Origin: Siphonodentalium dalli
Taxonomy: Eukaryota; Mollusca; Scaphopoda; Gadilida; Siphonodentaliidae
Assembly: GCA_032622095.1 (NCBI GenBank)
Contig: CP136067.1
Location: 73,992,705 to 74,056,704 of the forward strand
Direction: 5' to 3'
Length of the DNA: 64,000 nucleotides
How positions within the stretch are numbered: position 1 is the stretch's first letter; each line of letters opens with the position of its first letter. The notes beneath the pieces were generated by a model that was not told where the DNA came from, did not search any database, and saw only the letters and a program-made list of their open reading frames with translations. Shown here one piece after another: positions 11,913 to 21,337 of this stretch. The position numbers and the translations under genes are program-made.

Positions 11913-12119
11913 GATTAGATTAATATATATTAATATATAATTGGATTTAAATATTGATATGGATTCCAGTGAATAAACAAATAAGTTTCAGTTGTGTGGA
12001 TATAAATGGATATGAATGAATATGCAACGGTCAATTTTCTCAATAACAAGTTTTGGAGTATGTTTTGGCTGCATTTACTAAGGAGAATTATTAAGACTTA
12101 TAAGCATATATGAAGTCCG

Positions 12120-13095
12120 GCAATGCATAAGATGACGAAAACCGGATATCGACCATACGAGCGTGACGTGTATCATAAGGAATTCAGTCATATATGGAGT
12201 CAGACAATGCATAAGAGAACGAACACCGGTGATCGTCCATACGAGTGTGATGTGTATCAGATGGAATTCAGTTAGTTATGGAGTCTTGCAAAGCATATGA
12301 GAACGAACACCGGCGATCGACCATACGAGCGTGACGTGTATCATAAGGAGTTCAGTCATATATGGAGTCTGACAATGCATAAGAGGACGAACACTGCCGA
12401 TCGTCCATACGAGAGTGACGTGTGTGACAAGGAATTTAGTCATATATGTAGTCTGACAATGCATAAGAGGACGAACACCGGCGATCGTCCATACGAGTGT
12501 GACGTGTATCAGAAGGCATTCAGTTATGTATGGAGTCTTTCAAAGCATAAGAGGACGAACACTGGCGATCGACCATACGAGCGTGACGTGTATCATAAGG
12601 AATTCAGTCATATATGGAGTATGGCAATGCATAAAAGGACGAAAACCGGCGATCGTCCATACGAGTGTGACGTGTATCAGAAGGAATTCAGTTATATATG
12701 GAGTCTGACAATGCATAAGAGGACGAACACCGGCGATCGACCATACGAGCGTGACGTGTATCATAAGGAATTCAGTTATATGTGGAGTCTGGCAATGCAT
12801 AAGAGGACGAACACCGGCGATCGACCATACGAGCGTGACGTGTACCATAATGAATTCAGTCATACGTGGAGTCTGGCAATGTATAAGAGGACGAACACCG
12901 GCGATCGACCACACGAGCGTGACGTGTGTCATAAAGAATTCAGTCATATATGGAGTCTGACAATGCATAAGAGGACGAACACCGGCGATCGTCCATACGA
13001 GTGTGACGTGTATCAGAAAGAATTCAGTCATATATGGAGTCTGGCAAAGCATAATAGGACATAGACCGGCCATCGTCCATACGAGTGTGCTATAT
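12120..13095 (+). repeat. 84-bp zinc-finger-derived minisatellite (12 registers)
   Basis: The motif 'accgg' recurs at 12141, 12225, 12309 and then every 84 bp to 13065 with no length change. 84 bp is 28 codons, the length of one C2H2 finger plus linker. The main frame (open 12297-13064) reads TGDRPYE(C/R)DVY(Q/H)KEFS...LxxHKRTN in each unit. The linker (TGDRPY), the hydrophobic F and L positions and the first His survive, but the second Cys is mostly Tyr, the first Cys is often Arg, and the second His is Asn. Two unit types (ERDVYHKEF and ECDVYQKEF) partly alternate, giving a hint of a 168-bp higher-order period. An upstream unit carries a TAG near 12272. Most likely non-functional repeat DNA copied from a zinc-finger gene. 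Confidence 0.85.
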
Positions 13096-13182
13096 ATGAT
13101 ATTTAGCGATTTAACTAAAACTTGCAACTACTGTGTCATGAAGTGGGTTATCATGTGATCTGGCAGTTTTTTCAGACTAATT

Positions 13183-13883
13183 AAACGGGGGGTCGGAGTG
13201 TTTCTATGTGGTATTTGGGGCGGGCCACCCACCCATGCCGTCAAATCGGTCGAAATCCTTACAGTTCTCGAAAATGGTCCATACCCCATTTTCACCACCT
13301 CGGGGTGGCACCCCGGGGGTGATGGGTGGGGGTTGGGGTGTTTCTAGGTGGTATTTGGGGTGGGCCACCCACCTATGCTGTCAAATCGGTCGAAATACTT
13401 ACCGTTCTCGAAAATGGTCCATACCCCATTTTCACCCCCTCGGGGTGGCACCCCCCGGGAGTGATGGGTGGGGGGTCGGGGTGTTTCTAGGTGGTATTTG
13501 GGGCGGGCCACCCACCCATGCCGTCAAATCGGTCGAAATACTTACCGTTCTCGAAAATGGTCCATACCCCATTTTCACCCCCTCGGGTGGCACCCCCCGG
13601 GGGTGATGGGTGGGGGGTCGGGGTGTTTCTAGGTGGTATTTGGGGCGGGCCACCCACCCATGCCGTCAAATCGGTCGAAATACTTACCGTTCTCGAAAAT
13701 GGTCCATACCCCATTTTCACCCCCTCGGGGTGGCACCCCCCGGGGGTGATGGGTGGGGGGTCGGGGTGTTTCTAGGTGGTATTTTGGGCGGGCCACCCAC
13801 CCATGCCGTCAAATCGGTCGAAAGCGACATTTTTGAAAATAAGGAATAAGGAATAGGGAATAAGTTCCAATTGTCATGTCTGT
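13183..13883 (-). repeat. 142-bp tandem array, right arm (5 units)
   Basis: Inverted counterpart of the left arm. 'tcaaatcggtcgaaa' recurs at 13241, 13381, 13524, 13666 and 13809, with spacings of 140-143 bp. The last unit is followed by the unique terminal sequence shared with the left arm. Units differ between arms by small indels in the G/C runs, so the arms are homologous but not recently homogenised. Confidence 0.9.
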
Positions 13884-13892
13884 CATTTCTAG
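13884..13892. other. 9-bp target-site duplication, right copy
   Basis: CATTTCTAG, identical to 11048-11056, abuts the outer end of the right foldback arm. Confidence 0.85.
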
Positions 13893-13935
13893 AGCACATG
13901 GCTGTTTTTTCATTATTCCATGGCTCAAATTCATT

Positions 13936-14020
13936 AATTTGTCGCATGTATTCTGTTGAGTATAAAAAGGAGATGGTTTCATAAATGGCCGGATTTAGTG
14001 TACAGTAACCCTTTACAAAT
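13936..14020 (+). repeat. Right arm of inverted promoter-like segment
   Basis: Inverted relative to 10831-10920. Shares 'ttctgttgagtataaaaa', 'ggagatgg' and 'atggccggattt'. The foldback element sits between the two arms, so the target was probably already a palindromic region. Confidence 0.6.
13961..13968 (+). promoter_or_regulatory. Candidate TATA box for the downstream transposase-like gene
   Basis: TATAAAAA about 245 bp upstream of the first ATG of the 14.2-17.4 kb gene, in the same orientation. The matching arm at 10.88 kb carries the same box facing the other way. A start site near 13990-14000 is inferred, not seen. Confidence 0.4.
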
Positions 14021-14180
14021 ATCCGGATTGGATCGACATTCTTGTGACCCCACTCATATACAGGTATAGCTGCTCGGGTATATAGTTTGGGTATGTCGCT
14101 GACGAAACTACTGCCTTATCAGGCCATATGTTCAAGCCAACCGTCACCAGTGTATATCCTTTTGCTCCGTGGTAAATGAT

Positions 14181-14199
14181 TGCTCTTATACATTTTCAG
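14181..14199 (+). other. Candidate 3' splice acceptor before the first ATG
   Basis: Pyrimidine-rich 'tgctcttatacattttcag' followed by GGACAGT and then ATG at 14207. This fits an intron in the 5' untranslated region, with an untranslated first exon nearer the TATA box. The matching donor is not identified. Confidence 0.35.
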
Positions 14200-14266
14200 G
14201 GACAGTATGGACCAAAGGCCACCAGTCGGCACTATTAATGCGGCGAAAATTGCAGACGAAGAAGAC

Positions 14267-15070
14267 TGTATGGTCCACCCGGAAGTCAGGATGGTCATTG
14301 ATGCATTGATCGAACAAGTTTGCGCATACACTTATGACGTTTCTGAAAGTGCGACCGACCACAATGACTTGTCGGATATTGTTAACACTTCACAGACTGA
14401 TATGGCTCGCGAGGATATCTTAAACGCGGATGTCAGGGTGGTCATGGATGACTTGGTAGAACAAGTTTGTGCAAATGCTTATAACGTTTCTGAAAGTTTG
14501 GTTGATCACAATGACTTGTCGGATATTGTTAATACTTCACAGACTGATATGTTTCGCGAGGACATCTTAAACCCAGAAGTCAGGGTGGTCATGGATGCCT
14601 TGGTAGAACAAATTTGCGCATACACTTATAATACTACTGAATGTTCGGTCGACCAAAATTACTTGTCGGATATTGCTAACACTACAAAGACTGACATGGT
14701 TCGCGAGGACATCGTAAACGCGGAGGTCAGGGTGGTCATGGATGCTTTGCTAGAACAAGTTTGTGCATACACTTATAAAGTTTCTGAAAGTTTGGTTGAT
14801 TGCAGTGATTTGCCGGGTATTGTTAACACTTCACAGACTGATATGGTTCGCGAGGACATCTTAAACGCGGAGGTCACGGTGGTCATGGATGCCTTGGTAG
14901 AACAAGTTTGTGCAAATGTTTGTAACGTTTCTGAAAGTTTGGTTGACCACAATGACTTGTCGGATATTGTTAATACTTCACAGACTGATACGTTTCGCGA
15001 GGACATCTTAAACGCGGAGGTCAGGGTGGTCATCAATGCCTTAATAGAACAAGTTTGTGATCACTTTGGA
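14267..15070 (+). repeat. 147-bp in-frame tandem repeat inside the gene (6 units)
   Basis: 'gtcagggtggtcat' (or a one-base variant) starts at 14285, 14432, 14579, 14726, 14873 and 15020, exactly 147 bp apart. Each unit encodes 49 residues with core EVRVVMDALVEQVCAY and later SDIVNTSQTDM(V/F)RED. A diverged seventh unit (VMAMLDGIVEDICSVYED) follows at about 15150-15210. The absence of length changes, with many synonymous and conservative differences, suggests past selection on the reading frame. The unit is predicted to be helical and acidic; its role is unknown. Confidence 0.9.
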
Positions 15071-15574
15071 AGTGTTGTCGAGAAAACAGATGGGTCGAAC
15101 ATTGGCAGTAACTGTTCTGTATCTATGGCAGTTCACGGAGACAACGTGCATACGGATGTGATGGCAATGCTCGATGGTATAGTAGAAGACATTTGTAGCG
15201 TCTATGAGGATTTTGATAACACAGATGGATCTAGTGATGCTGATTTTAGCGTGTTAGATCTTGACGTAGTTCGCGAGGAGTTTGTGTGTGCCGAAGTAAC
15301 AGAATTTGTCGATGAATCATGGACCACAGCGTATATTGATAGAGGCGTTGAACTGGACGTCGAGCGAGCCGTCCTAGAAGGGCCTTCCACAAGTTATAAA
15401 GGTGGTAGTGAATTAGTGGAATATATGGATGTGAGCTTTGAACCATCTACCAGTACACGGGAAGTCTTATCAACGCACGAGGACACAGATATGTCTACTG
15501 CTAACGATTCAGACGGTGACAGTGACGATGATTCGGATGAGACTGATTATGAGCCTAGCTACTCTGAGGCGGAC

Positions 15575-15632
15575 GACACGGGCGCGAGTGACACTGGCGC
15601 GAGTGACACTGGCGCGAGTGACACGGGTGGGG
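15575..15632 (+). repeat. 15-bp coding microsatellite (DTGAS)n
   Basis: Three and a half copies of a 15-bp unit encoding Asp-Thr-Gly-Ala-Ser, within the acidic linker between the 49-residue repeats and the basic region. Confidence 0.85.
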
Positions 15633-17410
15633 ACATGAGCATGCAAATTGATGAGAGAAATGTTGAAGAATCTCAACCTGAAACGAAAAAGCGTTCGCGA
15701 AAGCGTAAACGCAACCCATCTGAGTGGGCAAAAAACATTAAGAAGCGATGTCGACAGTCTGGGTCGGAGTACGAGAATCTTCGTGGGAAGATTGTCAAGA
15801 GCAAACAGATGGGCCGGCAGAACGATTGTCGCGGGTTATGTAGATTCAAATGCTATGACAAAGTTGACCGCGATAGACGGGAAACACTTTTTGAAAAATA
15901 CTGGTCTCTTTCTGACCCAAAAAAAAATGTGTTTTATTCACAGACTACGGAGCGCGTGGCTAAGTCTAGAACATCAGGCTCCGGTCGGAGAAAATTTGCA
16001 TTCCGGTATTATTTTATCGCGGATGGGGAAAACATCGTGTTTGTCGGGAATTCTACCTGTCTGTTCTAGACATATCGCCGAGAAGAGTAGCGTGGTATCA
16101 TATAGCCATAATAAGTGCGCGAATACACATGTATACCCACAATCAAAGCTAGAGGAGTGCACACAGGACCTCGAATTCCAGAGGCCAAGCGGGAGTTTAT
16201 TAAACAACATATTAATAGTATTCCACGAGTGGAATCTCATTATTGCAGAGCCAAAACTACTAAAGAATATTTCGAACAGTCTCTTAACCTGTGCAGACTA
16301 TATCAGAAATACGTTGAATATTGTGAGTCACTCGATGAGGAACCAGTGAAAGAACACACCTACAGAAATGTGTTTAATTACGACTTTAACATCGAATTTC
16401 AGCGACCGAAGAAGGATCGTTGTGACACATGCGAGCAACATCGCATGAAGACCAAAAACGGAGAGGAAGTGTCTTCTGAAATATATGACGGACATATTCA
16501 GGATAAATGCGCAACCTACGACGAACGGCAGAATGACAGGAAAGGGAACTCCGCGGTGGTTGTGTTTGACATCGAAAATGTCATAAGTTGCCCGAGGGCA
16601 AATGTATCTAATTTTTTCTATCTCCGTAAATTCACAATGTACAACATGACAGCCCACTGCTCGACGGACAAGCAAGTCTATTGTGCCGTTTGGGGTGAAC
16701 ATTTAGCTGGTCGGAGTGGAAATGATGTAGCGAGTGCGGTTATTAAAATTATGGAAAAAGTGGCTGATGACAATCCTCGAATTTCCAAATTTATCCTTTG
16801 GTCCGACTCGTGCGTACCCCAAAATAGAAACAGCATCATGTCGACAGCATTGAAACACTTCATGCTTGAACATCCGGGAATAACTCAGTTAGAACAAAAG
16901 TTTTCAACCCCCGGTCATTCCTCTGTGCAGGAAGTCGACAACGCGCATAGCCAAATTGAGAAAAGGATGAAAGTTATCGAGATTTATAGCCCAATTGGTG
17001 TGGTCCGTGTTTTGTTACAAGTGAACAAAAAGAAACCGTTCAAAGTCATCCAGCTGAAAGCTGACGACTTTCGAGACTTCCAATATACGGCAAAAGGTAT
17101 GAAGTTCAATCAAGTCCCCTATACTCGCGTGAAGAGTATCCTGTATGAAAGTTCGGGGCCCTCGTCCATTCGATACAAGGACTCTTTCACAAACCCATTC
17201 ATATTTGTGAGTGACTTAACGAAAGGCACTGGGAAAAATACTCGAAGCAAAAATCAGAAGAACCCAGTGTCTTTTTCTGACACTGGTGCCATTCTTCAGC
17301 CCTCTAGTCTTGCCAAAGACAAGATCAAGGACATCGAGTCCATGTACATATACATGCCGACTATTGATGTGCATTTCTACACAGCAATTTTTAATTCCAG
17401 TGGGAACTGA

Positions 17411-18139
17411 ATATATGAGCTGAAATCGCCTTTGTTCACACCACTTAATTTTACCCGCACATTGTCAGAAGTCAAGTTCGTCGTATATTAATTTGGAGAA
17501 AGCAGTAACGGTATTGACAACAACCTGAATGCTTTTGTCATTTAACTCAAGTTTGTGTTCTCATGAATTGGTGGATACATATCTGCTCTGTTCGGGCCAT
17601 TTCAAGTTCGTTTCGACATGCACGTCATGTATACACACACCAACATAATTACCAATATACTGTGTGTAATCACTTATATTCTTTTAGATATCGTGTAGGC
17701 CCAGTCAGGGTTCTTGATTTTTTTTTCATGCAGAAGCAACTCACATCTTTTGCTATCTTGGGGGATAGTTATTTTTTCGGCGGGAGGTCATTTTGGACAC
17801 GGGTACAAGTGTTACGCCGTGTAATGATGTGTTCTCAGTATTAAAAACTCAATTTCATTATTTCTTATTTCGACTAACATTGAGGTACCAATAATTTGTG
17901 CTGTTCAGGCTTTCAGCATTTGCTCAATTATTCATATGTTCATTCTGTCTTGGATTTGTGGAAACTGTGGTGACTCATATTTGTTAATTCGAACGTCTAT
18001 AGTATTTTCCAGAATTTGATATATAAACCCGTTCATATTACAGTGTATGAACACTGTATCGGAAACTAGAAATTAGATGAAAATCAAGCAATTTTAGATC
18101 TATATTGTGAACCATCATCTTACGTTGTATCTCACGATA
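17411..18139. other. 3' flank of the transposase-like gene, no gene
   Basis: AT-rich with no supported ORF. I did not find an unambiguous AATAAA close behind the TGA at 17408-17410. The nearest variants lie several hundred bases on. Confidence 0.4.
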
Positions 18140-18560
18140 TTATCTAGCAATCGTTTTAGAATTAAAGATACGAGAAGCGTTGGCGGTGGGTATTATGCCG
18201 CTGAAATAGGCACACCTGTTAAAATTGCCATAAGCAGAAAGAACATTAAAATATAGAGATTTGCTATTATACCAATCATAAATATCACGTAAATAATATG
18301 TTATTATCAAGCTTGTTCGCATTGTTATGTAATCAAAAGTCTATGAGGTTCTGCAACGTTTTTGACTTTTGTTTACATAACAAATCGTTATTTACGATAT
18401 ACATATGCTTGGTATAATAAAATAGTCTGTCGATATCTTAATATTTGTTTTCTTTTTATGGCGGTTTTAATGGAAGTGACAATTTTAAGAGCAATACCCA
18501 TCGCGAAGGCCATCCGTGCATTTAAGTTATGGAAAAATACCATAAATCCAATTTAATCCA
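18140..18560. repeat. Diverged inverted repeat with matching short ORFs in both arms
   Basis: The left arm read on the minus strand (18322 to 18140) and the right arm read on the plus strand (18362 to 18556) both translate to about 60-residue peptides that align: YLRDIYDWYN with YLRYTYAWYN, and IPTANASRIF with IPIAKAIRAF. Nucleotide similarity is patchy. Arms are about 180 bp with a loop of about 40 bp. Probably an old MITE-like hairpin. A duplicated exon fragment is less likely. Confidence 0.55.
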
Positions 18561-19587
18561 TGCATGATAGAGGCCTCATTTAAATATAGCATTTATTAGG
18601 TTACTCTCGCATGGATCAGTTATGTTTGCATATGGAAGTCCAATATGTCCTTTTGTGTAGGCATCATGCCTATTTGAATTTTGTCGAGAGTTTAAAATAA
18701 ATAGTTATTTGTTTATTTCGTCTATTCTATCAAGTTTTCTGCCCCGAATGAGTTTGGGGAACTTTGCCCACGAATATGTATGTTTCACGCCTCTGTATAT
18801 AGGTTTGCATGTTCCAACGTTGAGTGGCACCACAATGGCTGTTACCACTGTAAGCTATCTGTGATAGTGGGGGCATGCTCTGGTAATACATACAGGATGC
18901 CGCTGGTACTCTGATATATTTACTTTGTGGAATTCAAGGAGCAAATGGATGCTCATTTGTCCTCCAATGCCGTGGAATAAAAAACTGTTACAGGACGTCA
19001 TACTATATAATTATATGCGTCAAATTCGCAATGTAATATCAACGAAGAGTACTTTCCATAAAGCCATATCAACATTACGTATGCAATATATCACCAATAG
19101 TCGCGTGCTTTCCATAAAATACCAATTCAAAATGCTTGTCTCAATGTCGATGTGCTGGCTAACTGTTCGAAAGAGCGCACATATAGCACACTCTGCTCAC
19201 ATTACAATCTCTAATTCCATCATGTTATACGGTAAATTGAGACTAAATATTTCTTCATGTTGTCCCAAGTGCGTATTATCTCTTTTATAATCACCACTTG
19301 GAACAGATCGGTCCTGAAAAAAATTCCGTTTCCATAGTGTTCCACGAAAAATATTCTACTAAGACGGAGTCCATATTGTGCTAAATGCAAAAAAATCGCA
19401 CCCCACCTCCCGAATCTGGTCGAAATATCATATAAGAAAGAGCATCTCCTTATCGAAGTTGACGGTTATTGGCAGAATGAATACTGATTTCTCGGCAGAT
19501 ACCAGGATATCCACCATAAGTCTAATAACAACCGATTGCCAGAACTTTGAAATTTAAAAATCGATTTACTCGGAAACACAAAAAATG
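18561..19587. other. Non-coding stretch, nothing identified
   Basis: Contains a 121-codon ORF (18925-19290) without recognisable composition or motifs, which I do not regard as a gene. Confidence 0.4.
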
Positions 19588-19890
19588 CACTTAGGACAGA
19601 ATGGAAATCAGGTCGCGAAATGCTGAACGGGATTTTGAACTGCTGAACTGAGGTGAAGGTCGGCGTGATGATTTTCTATCCATGTACCTGGTTATGGCCC
19701 ATTAATTACAAGTTATTTGCACAACCTTAACTCTTCTGACTTCGTTAAACTGCGTTCGCGATAATCTGTTGAACTGCATGCAGCCGCCGTACCGCTGAAT
19801 GGGATTTTGAACTGCTGACTCGGAACGCGGGCATGGCGGGCGGTCAAAATGTGTCCCCTTTCTGCACCAGTTGGCATATAACACTTATAT
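19588..19890 (-). repeat. Right inverted subrepeat block
   Basis: Begins with the reverse complement of 8581-8611. Read on the minus strand it then continues 'gttcagcagttcaaaat', 'gggccataaccaggtacatgg', 'aacgcagtttaacgaag', 'atcgcgaacgcag' and 'ggtacggcggctgc', in the same outer-to-inner order as 7690-7850. It is shorter than the left block (about 300 against 920 bp). A further diverged module may extend to about 19935. Confidence 0.75.
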
Positions 19891-19964
19891 TACGTGTTAT
19901 TTACACAACCTACAACCGGCCATCGTCGTTATATTTGCATATATGGCAAGAAACGTACATGTAT

Positions 19965-20730
19965 ATATGCGCAATGTGTAAACCCGGTTAATACACATAG
20001 CAATGTGTAGTTTTACATACAAATACATTGACCATGTGCCGTTCTACACATAATGTGTATATTTTGTTACACACAATTGTGTAAGAACGTAGACATGCGC
20101 ATTGCGGTGCCTTCAGTTTCAGTCTTCAGTCTGCTACGTGCCGGCCATATTGTTTGAGTATATTTTTTGGAATACAATCTACAGCGATCGTAGACAAGGA
20201 TGTAAGTTCAGAATTCCAATTTGTGGGTTTAGTATTAATAGTATATGAGGATTTATTTGTTAAACTTTCATGGCGATTACTGCCCTTAGACTCTTGTTAT
20301 GATTGTTGTAATAATACTAATATTATGCCATCACGACTCGACCCTGATTTGTTCATTCAAAGCAAAAACTCACAGTACAGAACAAAATACTATATACCAC
20401 TATGCGCCATGAAAGTTTTAACATATAAATCTGCATATATCTTTAATACTATACCCACAGGTCGGACTACTGAACTCTCATTTCTTGTCTACGAACTGTG
20501 TGTGTAAGAACCTACACAAAATGTGTAAGGGATATGTGTTGATTTTATACACACAGTTGTGTATAAATGTGTAAAGATTTACCCATTTATGTGTAAAAAT
20601 TGTTACACAATTTGTGTACGAATATGAAACTACACATATACTACACAAATATGTTTAAGATAAAAATTGAATAATGATTGTGTAGCAGGGCTACACATTT
20701 TGTGTATAAAACCTACACATTAGTCATAAG
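19965..20730. mobile_element. Dyad-rich element with TACACA/TGTGTA ends
   Basis: Six near-perfect dyads of form TACACA-N3/4-TGTGTA: 20045-20059, 20068-20083, 20513-20527, 20548-20563, 20604-20618 and 20692-20706. There are also many half sites. They cluster in two zones around a dyad-free core (about 20100-20500). The core holds a 117-codon ORF with no recognised domain. The layout suggests subterminal transposase-binding repeats of a non-autonomous element, but I could not fix TIR ends or a TSD. Confidence 0.5.
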
Positions 20731-20860
20731 AGTTAAACGTGAGCAAAAAGTTAAGGGGGTATGTCCCATGTAGAAAGCCTTGATACAGAGCGGGACAAGC
20801 GTTACAGAAGCTGACAAAATATGTTTTTATTTCTCATCGTTATCTGCGTCTCAGTAGTAA

Positions 20861-20888
20861 CCCTTGATACAGAGCGATGTATCAAGGG
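20861..20888. repeat. Small perfect hairpin
   Basis: CCCTTGATACA and TGTATCAAGGG separated by 6 bases. An additional half copy, 'ccttgatacagagcg', lies at about 20779. Confidence 0.8.
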
Positions 20889-21337
20889 CATGATTACACA
20901 ATCTACCCCCAATAATCCATAATTCTTTCATAATTTTTCCATAATGGTTAGTCATATTACTATAGCTGAATGCATAATTTTGATGTGGTTATCCCGTAAG
21001 TCGTACTATTTATATGTGGATCCATGCATGGAGTGTTCAAACATGCCCAAACGTAGGAAAAGGGTCAAATGGTACACGATCTTGGAAAGACAACAATTAA
21101 TCGGTAAAAAAAATATTTATGACTGAAATGAAATGAAACTTGATCAACTGACATAATTTTCACCCTTAAATTTACGTCCCGAATTTTTATCTTGAACATT
21201 GATGAAACCTGAAAATCGCAAAAATTACTTGATACCCCCAAAAACGATTTTAGTGCATATCTCTTACACCATTCCGAGATTGTCAGAATTGTGTGTGTTA
21301 TTTGTGCACAGGGACGTGGCTATAGGGTCTCCGTACG

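Larger units (their letters stand above)
11057..13883. mobile_element. Complete 2,827-bp foldback element with tandem-array arms
   Basis: Outer termini are mirror images: ACAGACATGACAATTGG at 11057 and its reverse complement ending at 13883, and the match continues through 'ttccctattccttattcc' and 'aaaaatgtcgctttcgacc'. Each arm is then a tandem array (about 142 bp per unit: six units left, five right). The middle (about 11913-13182) is unrelated AT-rich sequence plus an 84-bp zinc-finger-derived minisatellite. A perfect 9-bp duplication flanks it. The overall plan (long inverted arms built of subrepeats, dissimilar core) is that of foldback elements such as Drosophila FB. The 9-bp TSD also fits Mutator-like elements. 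It encodes no transposase and must have been moved in trans. Confidence 0.85.
14207..17410 (+). pseudogene. Transposase-like gene (probable DUF7869 family), frameshifted
   Basis: A single-exon-like coding region of about 1,070 codons. The open frame actually extends upstream to a TTG at 14180, but the first ATG is 14207. Order of parts: six 49-residue repeats (about residues 20-290), an acidic stretch with three DTGAS copies (about 425-480), a basic nuclear-localisation-like stretch KKRSRKRKRNPSEW (about 490), and a C-x3-C-x3-C cluster (CRGLCRFKC). After the break come a CDTC knuckle (near 16425), VVVFDIENV (near 16565), WSDSCVPQNRN (near 16803) and VDNAHSQIEK (near 16940). The order of the last three resembles an RNase-H-like D/D/E-type catalytic core. 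I recognise the C-terminal half as like the uncharacterised animal DUF7869 proteins, from memory and without a search. Frame 2 ends at TAG 16067-16069 and resumes from about 16150. In between, frame 1 carries family-like sequence (CREFYLSVLDIS...), so two compensating single-base indels are likely. G+C content is visibly higher than in the flanks. Function as a transposase is inferred. Confidence 0.7.

Noticed and set aside
12120-13095. CRISPR-like array
   Set aside because: The repeats are contiguous with no spacers, encode a zinc-finger pattern and lie in animal DNA.
12540-13127. A 195-codon minus-strand ORF in the zinc-finger-like array
   Set aside because: It is the antisense shadow of the 84-bp repeat. 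The plus-strand frame explains the periodicity and the finger-like residues.
14180-14206. TTG start for the transposase-like gene
   Set aside because: It is an in-frame extension upstream of the first ATG (14207) and runs through a likely splice acceptor.
15648-16349. A 233-codon frame-3 ORF overlapping the break in the transposase-like gene
   Set aside because: Its residues do not resemble the family. The family-like residues in the break lie in frame 1, so this frame is a shadow.
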